From Kineosporia aurantiaca JCM 3230 (GTDB taxonomy: Bacteria > Actinomycetota > Actinomycetes > Actinomycetales > Kineosporiaceae), in the NCBI GenBank assembly GCA_000719025.1, contig JODP01000008.1:208160-272159 (forward strand): a stretch of 64,000 nucleotides of DNA. The letters are read 5' to 3'. Numbering within the stretch: position 1 is the stretch's first letter; each line of letters begins with the position of its first letter. The notes beneath the pieces are model-generated. The model saw only the letters and a list, made by a program, of their open reading frames with translations, did not search any database and had not been told where the DNA came from. Below are positions 17,074-26,085 of the stretch, piece after piece. The translations under genes and the position numbers were made by a program.

Positions 17074-18659
17074 TCGGCGGCGCTCCGGCGGCGGTGCAAC
17101 TGGATCCGTTCGAGGTCCAGGTCGGCCTCGATCTGCTGCAGCACTGCATCGTCGATTTCCGCGCGGTCACGCAATCGGACGACGGTGTGGTGTTCGCGGG
17201 CCAGCAACGCCAGCCGCAGATCAGCGTCCTTGCGCTCCCGGTCCTGACCGGCGTCCATCATTTCGCCGTCATGTTCGCCCCGCAAAGTCTGCAACCGGTG
17301 GTGGTATTCAGCGCGCAGCTGAGAGACGAGCTCCTCTTCCGAGCCCAGCTTCCGGGCGAGTTCGGGGAGCGCGGTGAGGGCTTCTTCGGCGGCGGCGATG
17401 CGGGCCGTGCGACGCTCCTGGCCGGCAGCCTGGTCAACGCCAAGATCGGCCCACTTAACCACCCGCGGTAGCAGCGGCGCCTGAAGCAGCAGCGTCACCC
17501 CGATCACCCCGGCGGTGGCGAAAATGATCACGTCGCGGCCGGGGAAAGGGCTGCCGTTGCTCAAGGTCTGTGGCACGGCCAGCGCGGCGGCCAGGGATAC
17601 CGCGCCGCGGAAACCGGCCGTGGCCATGACGGTTCGGGCTTTCGGTCCCATCCTGAGCAGCCGCTGGCGAGGGCGTCGGTCAAGGGTGCGGATCAGGTAC
17701 GGCGTGGTGAAGAGCCAGACGAAGCGGGCCCCTATCACCGCGACCGAGACCAGGGCGACGGTGATCAGCGCATGGGGCACGTCGACGGTGGTCAGGCCGC
17801 GAACCGCGCTCTGGGCCTGTAGGCCGATCATGACGAAGAGGGCGGCGTTGGCGAGATCGGTGATGAACCCCATGACGGTGCCTACGTATTGACGTACGTG
17901 GGCGGGGAAAGCCCGCGGAGCGACCCGGCTGACCGTCAGCCCACTGACCACCACCGCGAGAACCCCGGAAGCGTCTGCGTACTCGGCGATCAGATAGGCG
18001 GTCAGCGGAGTGACCAGCGCCAGGACGTTGTGCTGGAACGGATCGTCCAGGCGCTTCCTCAGCTGAAGGCCGAGCCAGGTGACGACCAGCCCGATCAGCG
18101 CGCCACCGAGGTAGGCGAGCGCAAAGAGACCCCCGATGTGACCCAGGCTGAGATGGTCCTCGCCGGTCGTGACCCCGACCGCGAGGGCATAGATCACCAG
18201 CGCGGTCCCGTCGTTGACCAGGCTCTCCGAGCGCAGCGTCGAGGCCAGGCGCCGCGGCAGCCCACGTCCCAGCACACCCACCGCGGTGGCGTCGGTCGGA
18301 GCCAACGCGGCACCCAGTACCCAGGCGGGGCCCCACGGCAGACCTGCGGCATGAGCGGCTACCGCTACGGCCGCCGCGGTACCGGCCACCAGGAGGGTGC
18401 TGAGAAGGACGATCAGGCGCAGGTTCCCGCGGATCTCCCGCAGCGATGAGGTGAAGCTTTCCCAGTAGAGCAGGACCGGCAGGAAGAGGAGAAGAACTGC
18501 CTCGGGCGGCATCTCGACCTCGCGCAGCGCCGGCACGAACCCGAGCAGCACGCCGCCCAGCAACAACAGGATCGGCGGGGCAACGCCGGTGCGGGCGGCG
18601 GCGGACACACTGAGGACGACGACGAGCCCGACCGAGACGACCAGGGTGAGGCTGAGCAT
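17070..18659 (-). CDS. CPA1-family Na+/H+ antiporter
   Basis: The product is 529 residues: about 12 membrane helices followed by a cytoplasmic helical tail of about 120 residues. Family marks are APTDATAVGVLGRGLP, with the Asp of the ion site, and ESLVNDGTALVIYALAVG. The C-terminal tail, rich in charged residues (RKDADLRLALLAREHHTVV), is usual for bacterial NhaP-type Na+/H+ exchangers. It moves sodium or potassium out against protons. Its start abuts a possible start of the opposite-strand kinase gene. Confidence 0.92.
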   Translation of the reverse strand: MLSLTLVVSVGLVVVLSVSAAARTGVAPPILLLLGGVLLGFVPALREVEMPPEAVLLLFLPVLLYWESFTSSLREIRGNLRLIVLLSTLLVAGTAAAVAVAAHAAGLPWGPAWVLGAALAPTDATAVGVLGRGLPRRLASTLRSESLVNDGTALVIYALAVGVTTGEDHLSLGHIGGLFALAYLGGALIGLVVTWLGLQLRKRLDDPFQHNVLALVTPLTAYLIAEYADASGVLAVVVSGLTVSRVAPRAFPAHVRQYVGTVMGFITDLANAALFVMIGLQAQSAVRGLTTVDVPHALITVALVSVAVIGARFVWLFTTPYLIRTLDRRPRQRLLRMGPKARTVMATAGFRGAVSLAAALAVPQTLSNGSPFPGRDVIIFATAGVIGVTLLLQAPLLPRVVKWADLGVDQAAGQERRTARIAAAEEALTALPELARKLGSEEELVSQLRAEYHHRLQTLRGEHDGEMMDAGQDRERKDADLRLALLAREHHTVVRLRDRAEIDDAVLQQIEADLDLERIQLHRRRSAAD

Positions 18660-18711
18660 GGCCGGCGACTCCTTCGAAGATCATCCTGCCGCTGGAGGAT
18701 ACCTTGACCCG

Positions 18712-19239
18712 GTGCAACCGCAGCCTTCGCGCATCCTGATCTACGGGGTCACCGGCTCCGGCAAGACCACTCTCGCCCCCCGGATCGCCGGACGCCTTGG
18801 GCTGCCCTGGCATTCCGTGGACGACCTGACCTGGGAGGAGGGATGGATCGAGGTACCGCCCGAGATCCAGCGGGAACGGATCGCGGAAATCTGCGCCCAG
18901 CCGGCCTGGGTGCTGGACTCCGCCTACAGCTCCTGACTCGACCTCCCCATGGCCTCGGCCGACCTGATCGTGGGCCTGGACTACCCCCGGTACATCTCGC
19001 TGGGCCGGCTGCTTCGGCGCAGCGTCAGCCGACTGGTCTGGAGAACGTCGGTGTGCAACGGGAACATCGAGTCGCTACGCCTGCTCTTGGCGCGAGACTC
19101 GATCCTATGGTGGCATTTTCGATCTTTCCCGCGCAAGCGCGAGCGCATGCGCCGATGGCAGGCCGAGCTGACCAAGCCGCAGGTGCTGCTGTTCCGCAGC
19201 CCCGCGGCGGTCGAACGCTGGCTCAACGGCCTTGATTAG
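18712..19239 (+). pseudogene. FlaR/adenylate-kinase-like P-loop kinase interrupted by a TGA
   Basis: One reading frame of 176 codons runs from a GTG at 18712 (GGAGG upstream at 18694-18698; an in-frame ATG lies at 18658) to 19239, but is broken by a single TGA at 18934-18936. The N-part has the P-loop GVTGSGKTT, and the text on both sides of the stop (VLDSAYSS, then LDLPMASADLIVGLDYPRYISLGRLLRR) reads as one continuous kinase with a Trp codon expected at the stop. TGG to TGA is the simplest explanation. Sequencing error or stop readthrough (TGA followed by CTC) are alternatives. The 3' end overlaps pdxH by 4 bp. Confidence 0.8.
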
Positions 19240-19889
19240 GGCCAGAGCAGCTCCCGGCTCCAGCCCTCGGACGCGCGCCGGTACTTCACCCGAGTGTGCT
19301 TCCGCTCCGCGTCCCCCTGCCAGAACTCCACCGTCTCGGCGCGCAGCGTGTAGAGCGTCCATTCCTTCGCAACCAGGTCCGGCTCCGCGTCCACCCGCTC
19401 CCGCGACTGCTTAGCGGCCAGCTCAAGGTCGTCGCGACTGGCCAACGTCTGGCTCTGCCGTCCCAGCAGCGCCTCGGCCCGGGATCCCGGCGGCCGGGCG
19501 AGGAAGTCTTGGGCGCTGCGCTCGGCCGACTCGGCCCGCACCGGGCCGCGCACCCGGATCTGGCGAGCCTGCTCGGACCAGTAGAAAGTCAGCGCCGCCG
19601 CTGGATGCGCAATCAAATCCTGCCCTTTGGGACTTTCCCCGTGTACGGCGAACTGCCAGCCCTCCTCATCGATGTTCTTCAGAACCAGCACCCGCCCAGC
19701 CGGCATCCCATCGGTTCCAAGCGTGGAGAGCGTCATTGCGTGCGGCTCCCTCACGCCCGCCTCAACCGCGGCGTAGAGCCATTCCACGAAGAGCGCTTCT
19801 GGCGTTGCCGGGACAGCCTCCGGATCGAATTCCGGAAGGTCCCCGGTGAAAACCTTGAACGCCCTCAAGTACGCACGCATGTCGCTCAT
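19236..19889 (-). CDS. pdxH: Pyridoxamine 5'-phosphate oxidase
   Basis: The product is 217 residues. It shows the FMN-binding and substrate pattern of PdxH: PHAMTLSTLGTDGMPAGRVLVLKNIDEEGWQFAVH, then AALTFYWSEQARQIRVRGP, and the C-terminal WTLYTLRAETVEFWQGD with RVKYRR. It oxidises pyridoxine or pyridoxamine phosphate to pyridoxal phosphate with FMN and O2. The start at 19889 (MSDMRAYL) suits the family length; a second ATG is three codons later. Confidence 0.93.
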   Translation of the reverse strand: MSDMRAYLRAFKVFTGDLPEFDPEAVPATPEALFVEWLYAAVEAGVREPHAMTLSTLGTDGMPAGRVLVLKNIDEEGWQFAVHGESPKGQDLIAHPAAALTFYWSEQARQIRVRGPVRAESAERSAQDFLARPPGSRAEALLGRQSQTLASRDDLELAAKQSRERVDAEPDLVAKEWTLYTLRAETVEFWQGDAERKHTRVKYRRASEGWSRELLWP

Positions 19890-21761
19890 CGCGTCATGCT
19901 GGCAGTCGCGGTGTTCCTCTAGCAAAGGGTTAGTCGGGAGGCTAATTAAGGACGACCTCGGTGGCTTGCCCGGTCGCGTTGGTTTTCGGGGCGATGCGGT
20001 ACGCGGACAGACTGCTCCGGCGGAGGGCCATAGCAGCCTTGCGGTGCGAGCCTTCGACGGCTGCGTTTCCGCGGGGCAGGCGTTCACGCCGGACACTGAC
20101 AAAGACGTTGGCCGCCCATCCCAACGGGCCACGGTGCCGGGTGACCACAATCTGGCCTTTGCACGGCCGGTTCGTGACCCCAGACCAATCAGGATGCGCT
20201 CGAGCCTCACCGGGGAGTGGATGCGGTGTCGCGGCGGGTTGAGGTTCCTGTCTCCGCCGTTGCACGGGCTGAGAGCCGCGCCGCTCGTTGAGCGGTGGGA
20301 TGTGGATCGGTCGAGACTCGAACGGCCGAATGCTCGGCCGCGACCAGGACCGCTGCGGTCCGGATCACTCGCGGGAGGCGATGCCGGAGCAACAACGGGT
20401 GCTAGGAGGCCAGGGCCGGCGCAGTCGAACGGCATGGAAGAGGCGGTGCCTGAGCAGGAGCCCGTCGGCAGGAGGACAGGAGATTACTACGGCCAAGGAG
20501 GCGAGGAGGAAGCGGTGTTCGATCGTGGACAGGCGGGTAGTGCTGCCACGCCGGAGGGCGGCCAGTAGGCGGTGCCTTAGTAATAGGGGTTGGCCCAGGC
20601 GCGGGGCAGTGTGGCTAACCCCGGTCTGCCGCGCCAGGACAGGCCAGGTCTGCCCGGAAAGGCGGGTAGGAGGCGGTGCCCGAACGGAACGGTGGCCAGG
20701 AGGGCAGGGCTGTTACGACCTAAAAGGCATACCTGATGCGGCGCCTAAGTCATAAGAGTTGGCCCCAGGAGAAGGCAGGCCTTGCCCGGCCAGAAAGGTG
20801 GGTAGCAGGGGGTGCCTGAGCGGAACGGTACGCAGGGCAGGGATGCTCCGGCCGGAAAGGCGGGTGGAGGCGGTGCCCGAGCAATGAGGGGCTAGAAGGG
20901 TTGGCCCGCTATGGCCAGCGGCAGGTTGGAAGCGGACCTGAGGAAGGGGGATAGCTAGGCGGGCCCGCCACCGCCGGAAACGGCGGGCAGGAGGCGATGC
21001 CTGAGCCGTGACGGCATGCCGGAGGGGCGGTGCCTGAACGGGCCGGTGGCCAGGAGGGCAGAGCTGCTACGGCCTGAGAGGCGAATAAGGGACGGTGCCT
21101 GAGCACGAGGACGGCCGCGGTCAGGACTGGACGCAGCAAGCGGTGCTGGATGCGCAGGGGTGGCCAGGAGCGGCGCGGTCTGAACTGATGAGGCGGCGCT
21201 GGGACCAGAACGGTGATTAGGAGGCTGCGAGCAGCGCAGGCAGAAGGGCTTGAGGGAGGCGGTGCCGGAGCAGCAACGGAAGCCAGGGGGCTGGGGCCGC
21301 CCGCTGTGGTCAGAACGGCTCGCGGTGGCGGGCCAAGGCCTGGGGCGGCGGGGTCGGTGACCAGGCGCGACGGCTGCATTGTGAGCATCCGGATCGGCAG
21401 TGGCAACCAGAGGGCTCGGATCACCGCGGCCGGAACGGCTCGTGAGAAGCGGCGATGGAGCAGCATGGGTGGCAAGGCGGAGTGCGGGCATCGATCCGCC
21501 ACGCAGACCCCAGGTCGCGACTAGGGCGATCAGGCCGAGCACGTCGAACCAGTGCCGGTCCCAGGAGCCGAACCGGCCTGGGTGAGCCCGCGGCATGGCC
21601 GTCGAGGTCGCGCCCGCTCACTCGTCCTTGTCCACCGCGATCACCGCCCCAGACTGCGAGCTGGGCACGATGTGGGACGTCAAGCCCCACGCGGTGGGAG
21701 TGGCACCGTAGATGCGGTGCCGGGTGGACGACTCGGGGTCGAGCCGTCCACCACGACCGAA
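19890..21761. other. 1.9-kb stretch without a convincing gene
   Basis: Long open frames exist on both strands, but none has a ribosome site, a family motif or amino-acid composition typical of a real protein. Products are Pro/Arg/Ser-rich or low complexity. The left third (19890-20370) shows no repeats I can see; the middle is the degenerate array annotated separately. The last 300 bp before 21762 show nothing recognisable. The stretch is unusual for this window, where genes otherwise nearly touch. Confidence 0.6.
20376..21266 (+). repeat. Degenerate tandem array, period about 64 bp
   Basis: A core close to AGGCGGTGCCTGAG recurs at 20376, 20441, 20567, 20671, 20737, 20807, 20868, 20992, 21025, 21091 and 21257. 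Most spacings are 61-70 bp or twice 62-63, plus outliers of 33, 104 and 166. Before the core stands AAAGGCGGGTAGG. After it come either GGAACGGTGGCCAGGAGGG or AATAGGGGTTGGCCC, so at least two unit types exist. The + strand is strongly purine-rich. Spacing changes break any reading frame. Fainter echoes run to about 21,450. Confidence 0.75.
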
Positions 21762-21998
21762 CTACAGCACAGTCAGTTTCAGGTGGGAGACGGACCGGGT
21801 GGTTCCGTCCGGATCGTGCTTGAAATCGACGATCACCTCGTGATCGTCGACGATACGCACCACCTTGCCGAGACCGTATCGGTCGTGGGTGACGCGATCG
21901 CCGTCCTCCAGGTGTTCGGAGGCGGTCGGCACACGCGCCGGCCGGGCGAAAGGGCTGCTCGGGAGGACGCGCCGTGCTGGCGGAGGGCGAAGATTCAC
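21762..21998 (-). CDS. Small tudor/CarD-like domain protein
   Basis: The product is 78 residues. Residues 30-75 (GDRVTHDRYGLGKVVRIVDDHEVIVDF, then VSHLKLTVL) match the small barrel seen at the end of UvrD/PcrA helicases and in CarD-type RNA polymerase-binding proteins. Stand-alone copies are common in actinobacteria with no fixed function. The GTG start overlaps the stop of the EamA gene (GTGA). A CATACT box also lies about 9 bp upstream, so a leaderless transcript is a second possibility. Confidence 0.8.
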   Translation of the reverse strand: MNLRPPPARRVLPSSPFARPARVPTASEHLEDGDRVTHDRYGLGKVVRIVDDHEVIVDFKHDPDGTTRSVSHLKLTVL

Positions 21999-23005
21999 AG
22001 TTCAGTATGCGCCCTCGGGCCCGCTGCTTGCTGACGTTGCCCGGTTTGTGACACTTCCGGAACGAAATCTGCCCTGATGGCTGATCCACTCTGCCTCTCC
22101 TTGGCCTGCTGGACACGCTGGACAGGATCGGGCCGGGCGTGCAGCAGGATCACCGCGGACGCGCTGATCACCAGGCCCAGGACGGTGATCAGCGGCAGCG
22201 GCTGCCCGAGCATGGGCACGGCCCAGAGGGCGGTGGTGCCCGGCGTCAGGTAGAGCAGGGCGCTGGCCCGCGGCGCACCGTCCCGGGCGATGACCAGGTA
22301 GTAGAAGCCGAAACTGGCGAGTCCGGCCACGACCGCCCAGGCCACGGCGAACCAGAAGGCGGCGCTCGCCGGAGGTTTGAGATGGCCGGTCGCGATCGTG
22401 GAGCCGGTGAAGAAAACGGCGCTGAAAGCGGCCTGTACGGCGAGGGTCTCCAGCACCGGCAGGGGGGTTCGGGACGGGGCGGACCACCATTGCTGCAAAA
22501 GGGTGCCGACGGTGAGACAGAGCATGCCGGCCAGGGGCAGGAGCAGGGTGCTCGCCGCCACACCGGTGCTCAGGTCGGAAGCCGCGGTGAGGGCGACTCC
22601 TGCGGTGCCGAGGGCCAGCCCAGCGCCCTGGCGCAGGGTTAGGCGCTGCGAGTGCAGGAAGGCGCCGGCCATCAGGACGAGGGCGGGTTGCAGCGAGGCG
22701 ATCAGGGCCGACGTGCCGGCCGGAACCCCGGCGGAGGCGGCCCAGAAGACGCCGCCCAGGTAGAGGCACTGGCACAGCAGGGCCAGGACGCCTTGGCGGG
22801 CCCATTCCAGGCGGTCCAAGCGCCTGGCGGCGCGGCCCAGGACCGGAAGGAGGATGACGGTGGCCACCAGGAAGCGCCAGGCCAGCAGGGTGTCCGCCGC
22901 GGCGTGCCGGGTGCCGATCTCGGCCCCGATGAACCCCGAACTCCAGGCCAGGACCAGGGCTGCGGCGCGGAGCGGGCCGGCCGGGGGCTTCCTCAGGCGG
23001 GACAT
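21995..23005 (-). CDS. EamA/DMT-family transporter
   Basis: The product is 336 residues with ten hydrophobic helices arranged as two EamA repeats (LVLAWSSGFIGAEIGTRHA... and GLASFGFYYLVIARDGAPRASALLYLTP). The family exports metabolites or drugs; the substrate is unknown. A hydrophilic C-terminal tail of about 45 residues is longer than usual. The ATG at 23005 is 15 bp from the TetR-type palindrome and faces a TetR gene, so it is the probable target of that regulator. Confidence 0.9.
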   Translation of the reverse strand: MSRLRKPPAGPLRAAALVLAWSSGFIGAEIGTRHAAADTLLAWRFLVATVILLPVLGRAARRLDRLEWARQGVLALLCQCLYLGGVFWAASAGVPAGTSALIASLQPALVLMAGAFLHSQRLTLRQGAGLALGTAGVALTAASDLSTGVAASTLLLPLAGMLCLTVGTLLQQWWSAPSRTPLPVLETLAVQAAFSAVFFTGSTIATGHLKPPASAAFWFAVAWAVVAGLASFGFYYLVIARDGAPRASALLYLTPGTTALWAVPMLGQPLPLITVLGLVISASAVILLHARPDPVQRVQQAKERQSGSAIRADFVPEVSQTGQRQQAAGPRAHTEL

Positions 23006-23019
23006 GGCAACAGGTAACC

Positions 23020-23033
23020 ATACCGGTCGGTAT
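23020..23033. promoter_or_regulatory. Probable TetR operator between EamA and TetR genes
   Basis: The sequence ATACCGGTCGGTAT has perfect 6-bp arms (ATACCG, CGGTAT) around a 2-bp centre. It lies 14 bp from the EamA start and 33 bp from the TetR start. The ATACCG/CGGTAT form is a common TetR-family operator core. A protein bound here could repress both divergent genes. Confidence 0.65.
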
Positions 23034-23066
23034 ACTCGCAGTGCACCCGATGGCCAGGAGGCCCCC

Positions 23067-23669
23067 GTGTTGGACTCGCTCACCACGCTGGACGGCACGA
23101 CCCCGGCGGCGCTGCGCCCGGTGCTGGAGCCACTTCCGCCCCTGACCGAGGCCGGTACCCGTCTGCTGGACGCCGCGAGCACCCTTTTCTACGACCGCGG
23201 GGTTCGGGCGGTCGGGGTCGACCTGATTGCAGAAACGGCGGGCACGACCAAGAAGACGCTGTACGACCGGTTCGGCTCCAAGGACGCGCTGGTCGCCCTG
23301 TACCTGCTGCGCAGAGCCCATCGCTGGCGCGAGCATCTGCAGGTGGCGCTCTCCGGGCCGAGTGAAGATCATCCGGTACTGAAGGTTTTCGATGCTCTGG
23401 AGACCTGGATGGACGCCCGGCGTCGGGGGTGCGCCTTCGTGAACGCCTACGCCGAGTTGGGAGACAGTGGGCACCCGGCGGTGGCCGTCATCCGGGCCGA
23501 GAAGGACTGGATGCGAGCCCTGTTCGACACCCTGACCGGTGACCCAGCAGTCGGCGCGCACGTGCACCTGATCTACGAGGGCACGCTGGTCGTGCTTACC
23601 GCCGGAGCCGACCCCCGGGCCGCTCAAGACGCTCGGCGCGCAGTCGGCATTGCGCTCGGGGACCGCTGA
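23067..23669 (+). CDS. TetR-family regulator of the divergent EamA transporter
   Basis: The product is 200 residues. The DNA-binding domain follows a 30-residue lead (LLDAASTLFYDRGVRAVGVDLIAETAGTTKKTLYDRFGSKDALVALYL), and the ligand domain has the RGCAFVNAYAELGD segment typical of the TetR C-terminal type seen beside transporters. The GTG at 23067 has AGGAGG 5 bp upstream. It is divergent from the EamA gene over a shared operator. Confidence 0.9.
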   Translation: MLDSLTTLDGTTPAALRPVLEPLPPLTEAGTRLLDAASTLFYDRGVRAVGVDLIAETAGTTKKTLYDRFGSKDALVALYLLRRAHRWREHLQVALSGPSEDHPVLKVFDALETWMDARRRGCAFVNAYAELGDSGHPAVAVIRAEKDWMRALFDTLTGDPAVGAHVHLIYEGTLVVLTAGADPRAAQDARRAVGIALGDR

Positions 23670-23868
23670 CCGGGCGTCGATCGGGTTCCTAAACCTGTTC
23701 TGGGAAGAATTTCGCCGGTCGGCCGGACTGTTGCCACCGGATTTCGGCCGCGCTAAATTGGCACCGGCGGTCATTGAGGGGCGTAAATGCGCGCCCAACA
23801 GGCTTTTCCGAAACCCCTCCGATCCGCCCGTGTCCAGCCGTCAAGGAAGACCAGGACAAGGAGCCGGC

Positions 23869-25098
23869 ATGTCGGTGCCCATCAGTCGTCGCGGTGTTCT
23901 CGTGGCCGGCGCGGGGGTGGCGGCCGGGGTAACCGTTCCCGCTGCCACCGCGCAGGCCAGGACCAACTCCGGCAGCAGCGTGAAGTTCGTGGTCAACGCC
24001 GAGACCCTCGACGGCGGTGAGCAGGTCGTGGCCCTCACGCTGGACACTTCGCGGCTCGGGCCGATTGATCCGAACGGCCTCGACGAGAAGACGTTCTCGG
24101 TGCACGTGAAGGCCACGAACCCGATTGCCGGGTCGACCGGGGGCGAGTACGACGTCGATCGGCCGGTCACCAGGGCATGGGTCGATCGGCGGGGACGGGT
24201 GGTGCTGGAACTCCTGCACGGTGAGGGGCAGATCGGGGCAAGTACGCTGGGGTACATCCCGGACAAGGGGCGTAACGTCCGGCTGAATCTGGTCTTCACC
24301 ATCACGCAGAACACGCCCCTGGGCCGGCGGCACGGAAAGCCGCTGATCATCGAGAAGTTCGAGCAGGGCGACCTGGTCAATCCCGAGGTCGACGCGTTCA
24401 GTTATCACGGGTCCGAAGCAACGCTGAAGTACCGGCTGTTCAAACCGGGTCGTGGCAAACGTCCACTCATTGTGTGGTTGCACGGCGGCGGCGAAGGTGC
24501 GCTGCTGCCGGACAACTATTACGACAACGAGACCACGCTCCGGGCGAACCGGGGTGCTCTGGGATTCGCGACGCGGGAGGCTCAGCAGATCTTCGGCGGC
24601 GCGTATGTGGTTGCTCCGCAGAGTACTTCGGCCTGGTTGCAGGACGGTCCCCGGTTCGCCCCGCTGATCCGGCAGATCGTCAAGGAGGTCGCCGATCGGT
24701 ATGACGTCGATCGGGACCGGATCTATGTGGCCGGCTGCAGCAACGGCGGTTACATGAGCCTGAAGATGACGACGGTCTACCCGGACGTGTTCGCCGCCTC
24801 GGTGCCGATCTGCAGCGTGGTCGAGGGAAATCCGCCGATGATCCCGGATTCCGAGCTGACGGCGATCAGAACTCCGACCTGGCTGGTGGCCTCGCTGGAC
24901 GACGACACCGTCGACCCGCAGGCCAACACCATTCACGCGCACGATCTAATTCCCCATTCCAAGGCCACGCTTTACGAGCACGTGATCTGGAACGGGTACC
25001 AGTTCCCGGGGCACTGGTCCTGGATCTACGTGGCGCGCAACGACCCGAGCAGCCGGGGCACCCACATCTGGCAGTGGATGGCCCGCCAGCGCAGCTGA
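23869..25098 (+). CDS. Tat-exported alpha/beta-hydrolase, esterase/peptidase-like
   Basis: The product is 409 residues. It starts with a twin-arginine signal (ISRRGVLVAGAGVAAGV, cleavage after TAQA). Residues 30-160 form an N-terminal beta-rich domain, then an alpha/beta-hydrolase fold with oxyanion motif LHGGGEGAL, nucleophile elbow GCSNGG, a likely acid in LDDDTVDP and a His in FPGHWSW. This layout matches predicted prolyl-oligopeptidase-like esterases. AAGGAG precedes the ATG. It stands alone; 5 bp separate it from the convergent LysR remnant. Confidence 0.88.
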   Translation: MSVPISRRGVLVAGAGVAAGVTVPAATAQARTNSGSSVKFVVNAETLDGGEQVVALTLDTSRLGPIDPNGLDEKTFSVHVKATNPIAGSTGGEYDVDRPVTRAWVDRRGRVVLELLHGEGQIGASTLGYIPDKGRNVRLNLVFTITQNTPLGRRHGKPLIIEKFEQGDLVNPEVDAFSYHGSEATLKYRLFKPGRGKRPLIVWLHGGGEGALLPDNYYDNETTLRANRGALGFATREAQQIFGGAYVVAPQSTSAWLQDGPRFAPLIRQIVKEVADRYDVDRDRIYVAGCSNGGYMSLKMTTVYPDVFAASVPICSVVEGNPPMIPDSELTAIRTPTWLVASLDDDTVDPQANTIHAHDLIPHSKATLYEHVIWNGYQFPGHWSWIYVARNDPSSRGTHIWQWMARQRS

Positions 25099-25102
25099 AT
25101 GA

Positions 25103-25973
25103 TCACCCGGTGAGGGACGCCTGGGCCGCCGCCCCGAAGTCCCTCACCAGGGGGTTCGGGTCGCCGGGGCGGCTGGCGAGGACGACCTGGCTGGTCGGCG
25201 CGCCCTCGATCGGGACAGTGACCAGGTCGGGGCGCAGGGTGCTGCGCCGGTCGCCGACCGGAATCACCCCGATCGCCTCACCGGCGGCCACGAGTTCCAG
25301 CTTGTCCTGGTAGTTCTCGACCATTCGGCTACCGGCGTGCGCACCGAGCAGGCGGTACGCGCTCTCGGTCAGCGGGCACGGGAACGGCGCCTCGTCGGCC
25401 AGGTCTTCCGGTCACCGAGGCGCGGTCGGCCAACGGGTGGTCGATCGGCACGACCAGCATCCGCGGTTCCTCATACAGCGTGCTGACCTGCACGTCAGCG
25501 GTGTCGAACGGCAGCGGGGCGCGGGCGATCAGCACATCGACCCGGCCCTGAGGAAGCGCTTCCACCTCTTGGCAGAGCAGGTGCCGGGTGTCGATCTCGG
25601 CCTGCGGGTGACGGCGGCGGAACTCGCGGACGGCGGCGGTGATGACCAGGTCCTCGACGTAACCCACGGTGATCCGGGGCGCCGGAGCGTGTGCGCGAGC
25701 GGTGAGCGTGGCGCGGCGGGCGGCCTGCAGCAGAGCCTGGGCCTCGGGCAGGAACGCCTTGCCGGCCTCGGTGAGCTGGCTGCCCTGCGGAGTGCGGTCG
25801 AGCAGGCGCACGCCCAGGCGATCTTCGAGACGCTGGATCTGACGGCTGAGCGAGGGCTGGGCCAGATGCAGCTCGGCTGCCGCGCGGGCAAAGTTCAGGT
25901 GCTCCGCCACCGCGGTGAAGTAGCGCACCAGCCGTAGTTCCAGGTCCTCGCCGAGATCGTTCACCGGGCCCAT
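25103..25973 (-). pseudogene. LysR-family regulator with a frameshift
   Basis: The first 190 residues are a good LysR protein (LVRYFTAVAEHLNFARAAAELHLAQPSLSRQIQRLEDRLG). Near 25,408-25,412 the frame shifts: removing one G on the coding strand gives an uninterrupted EDLADEAPFPCPLTESAYRLLG joining MVENYQDKLELVAAGEAIGVIP to the stop at 25103. The joined product would be about 290 residues, the normal LysR size. Either a recent inactivation or a sequencing error in a C/G run. It is divergent from a quinone-reductase-like gene, a classic LysR target arrangement. Confidence 0.85.
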
Positions 25974-26085
25974 TTTACCGTCATGCCGAATCGGTATGGC
26001 GAGGTCGGAAACAGGTCTTGGACACCTTCCAGCTGTGGACGTTTGACTCGGGGGCACGGGTTGCGACGAGGAAAGCGAACTGACG

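Noticed and set aside
18934..18948. Programmed stop readthrough at the kinase TGA
   Set aside because: Context is TGA-CTC, near to but not the known TGA-CTA readthrough motif; kept only as an alternative to mutation.
19846..20568. A 240-codon rightward frame beginning inside pdxH
   Set aside because: No ribosome site, overlaps pdxH antisense, and product shows no family pattern.
20376..21450. CRISPR array
   Set aside because: Repeats are degenerate, core spacing varies from 33 to 166 bp, no unique spacers of constant length and no cas genes.
20909..21596. Two overlapping leftward frames over the repeat array
   Set aside because: No start signals, Pro/Ala/Arg/Ser-rich products, and repeat spacing that does not hold a constant frame.
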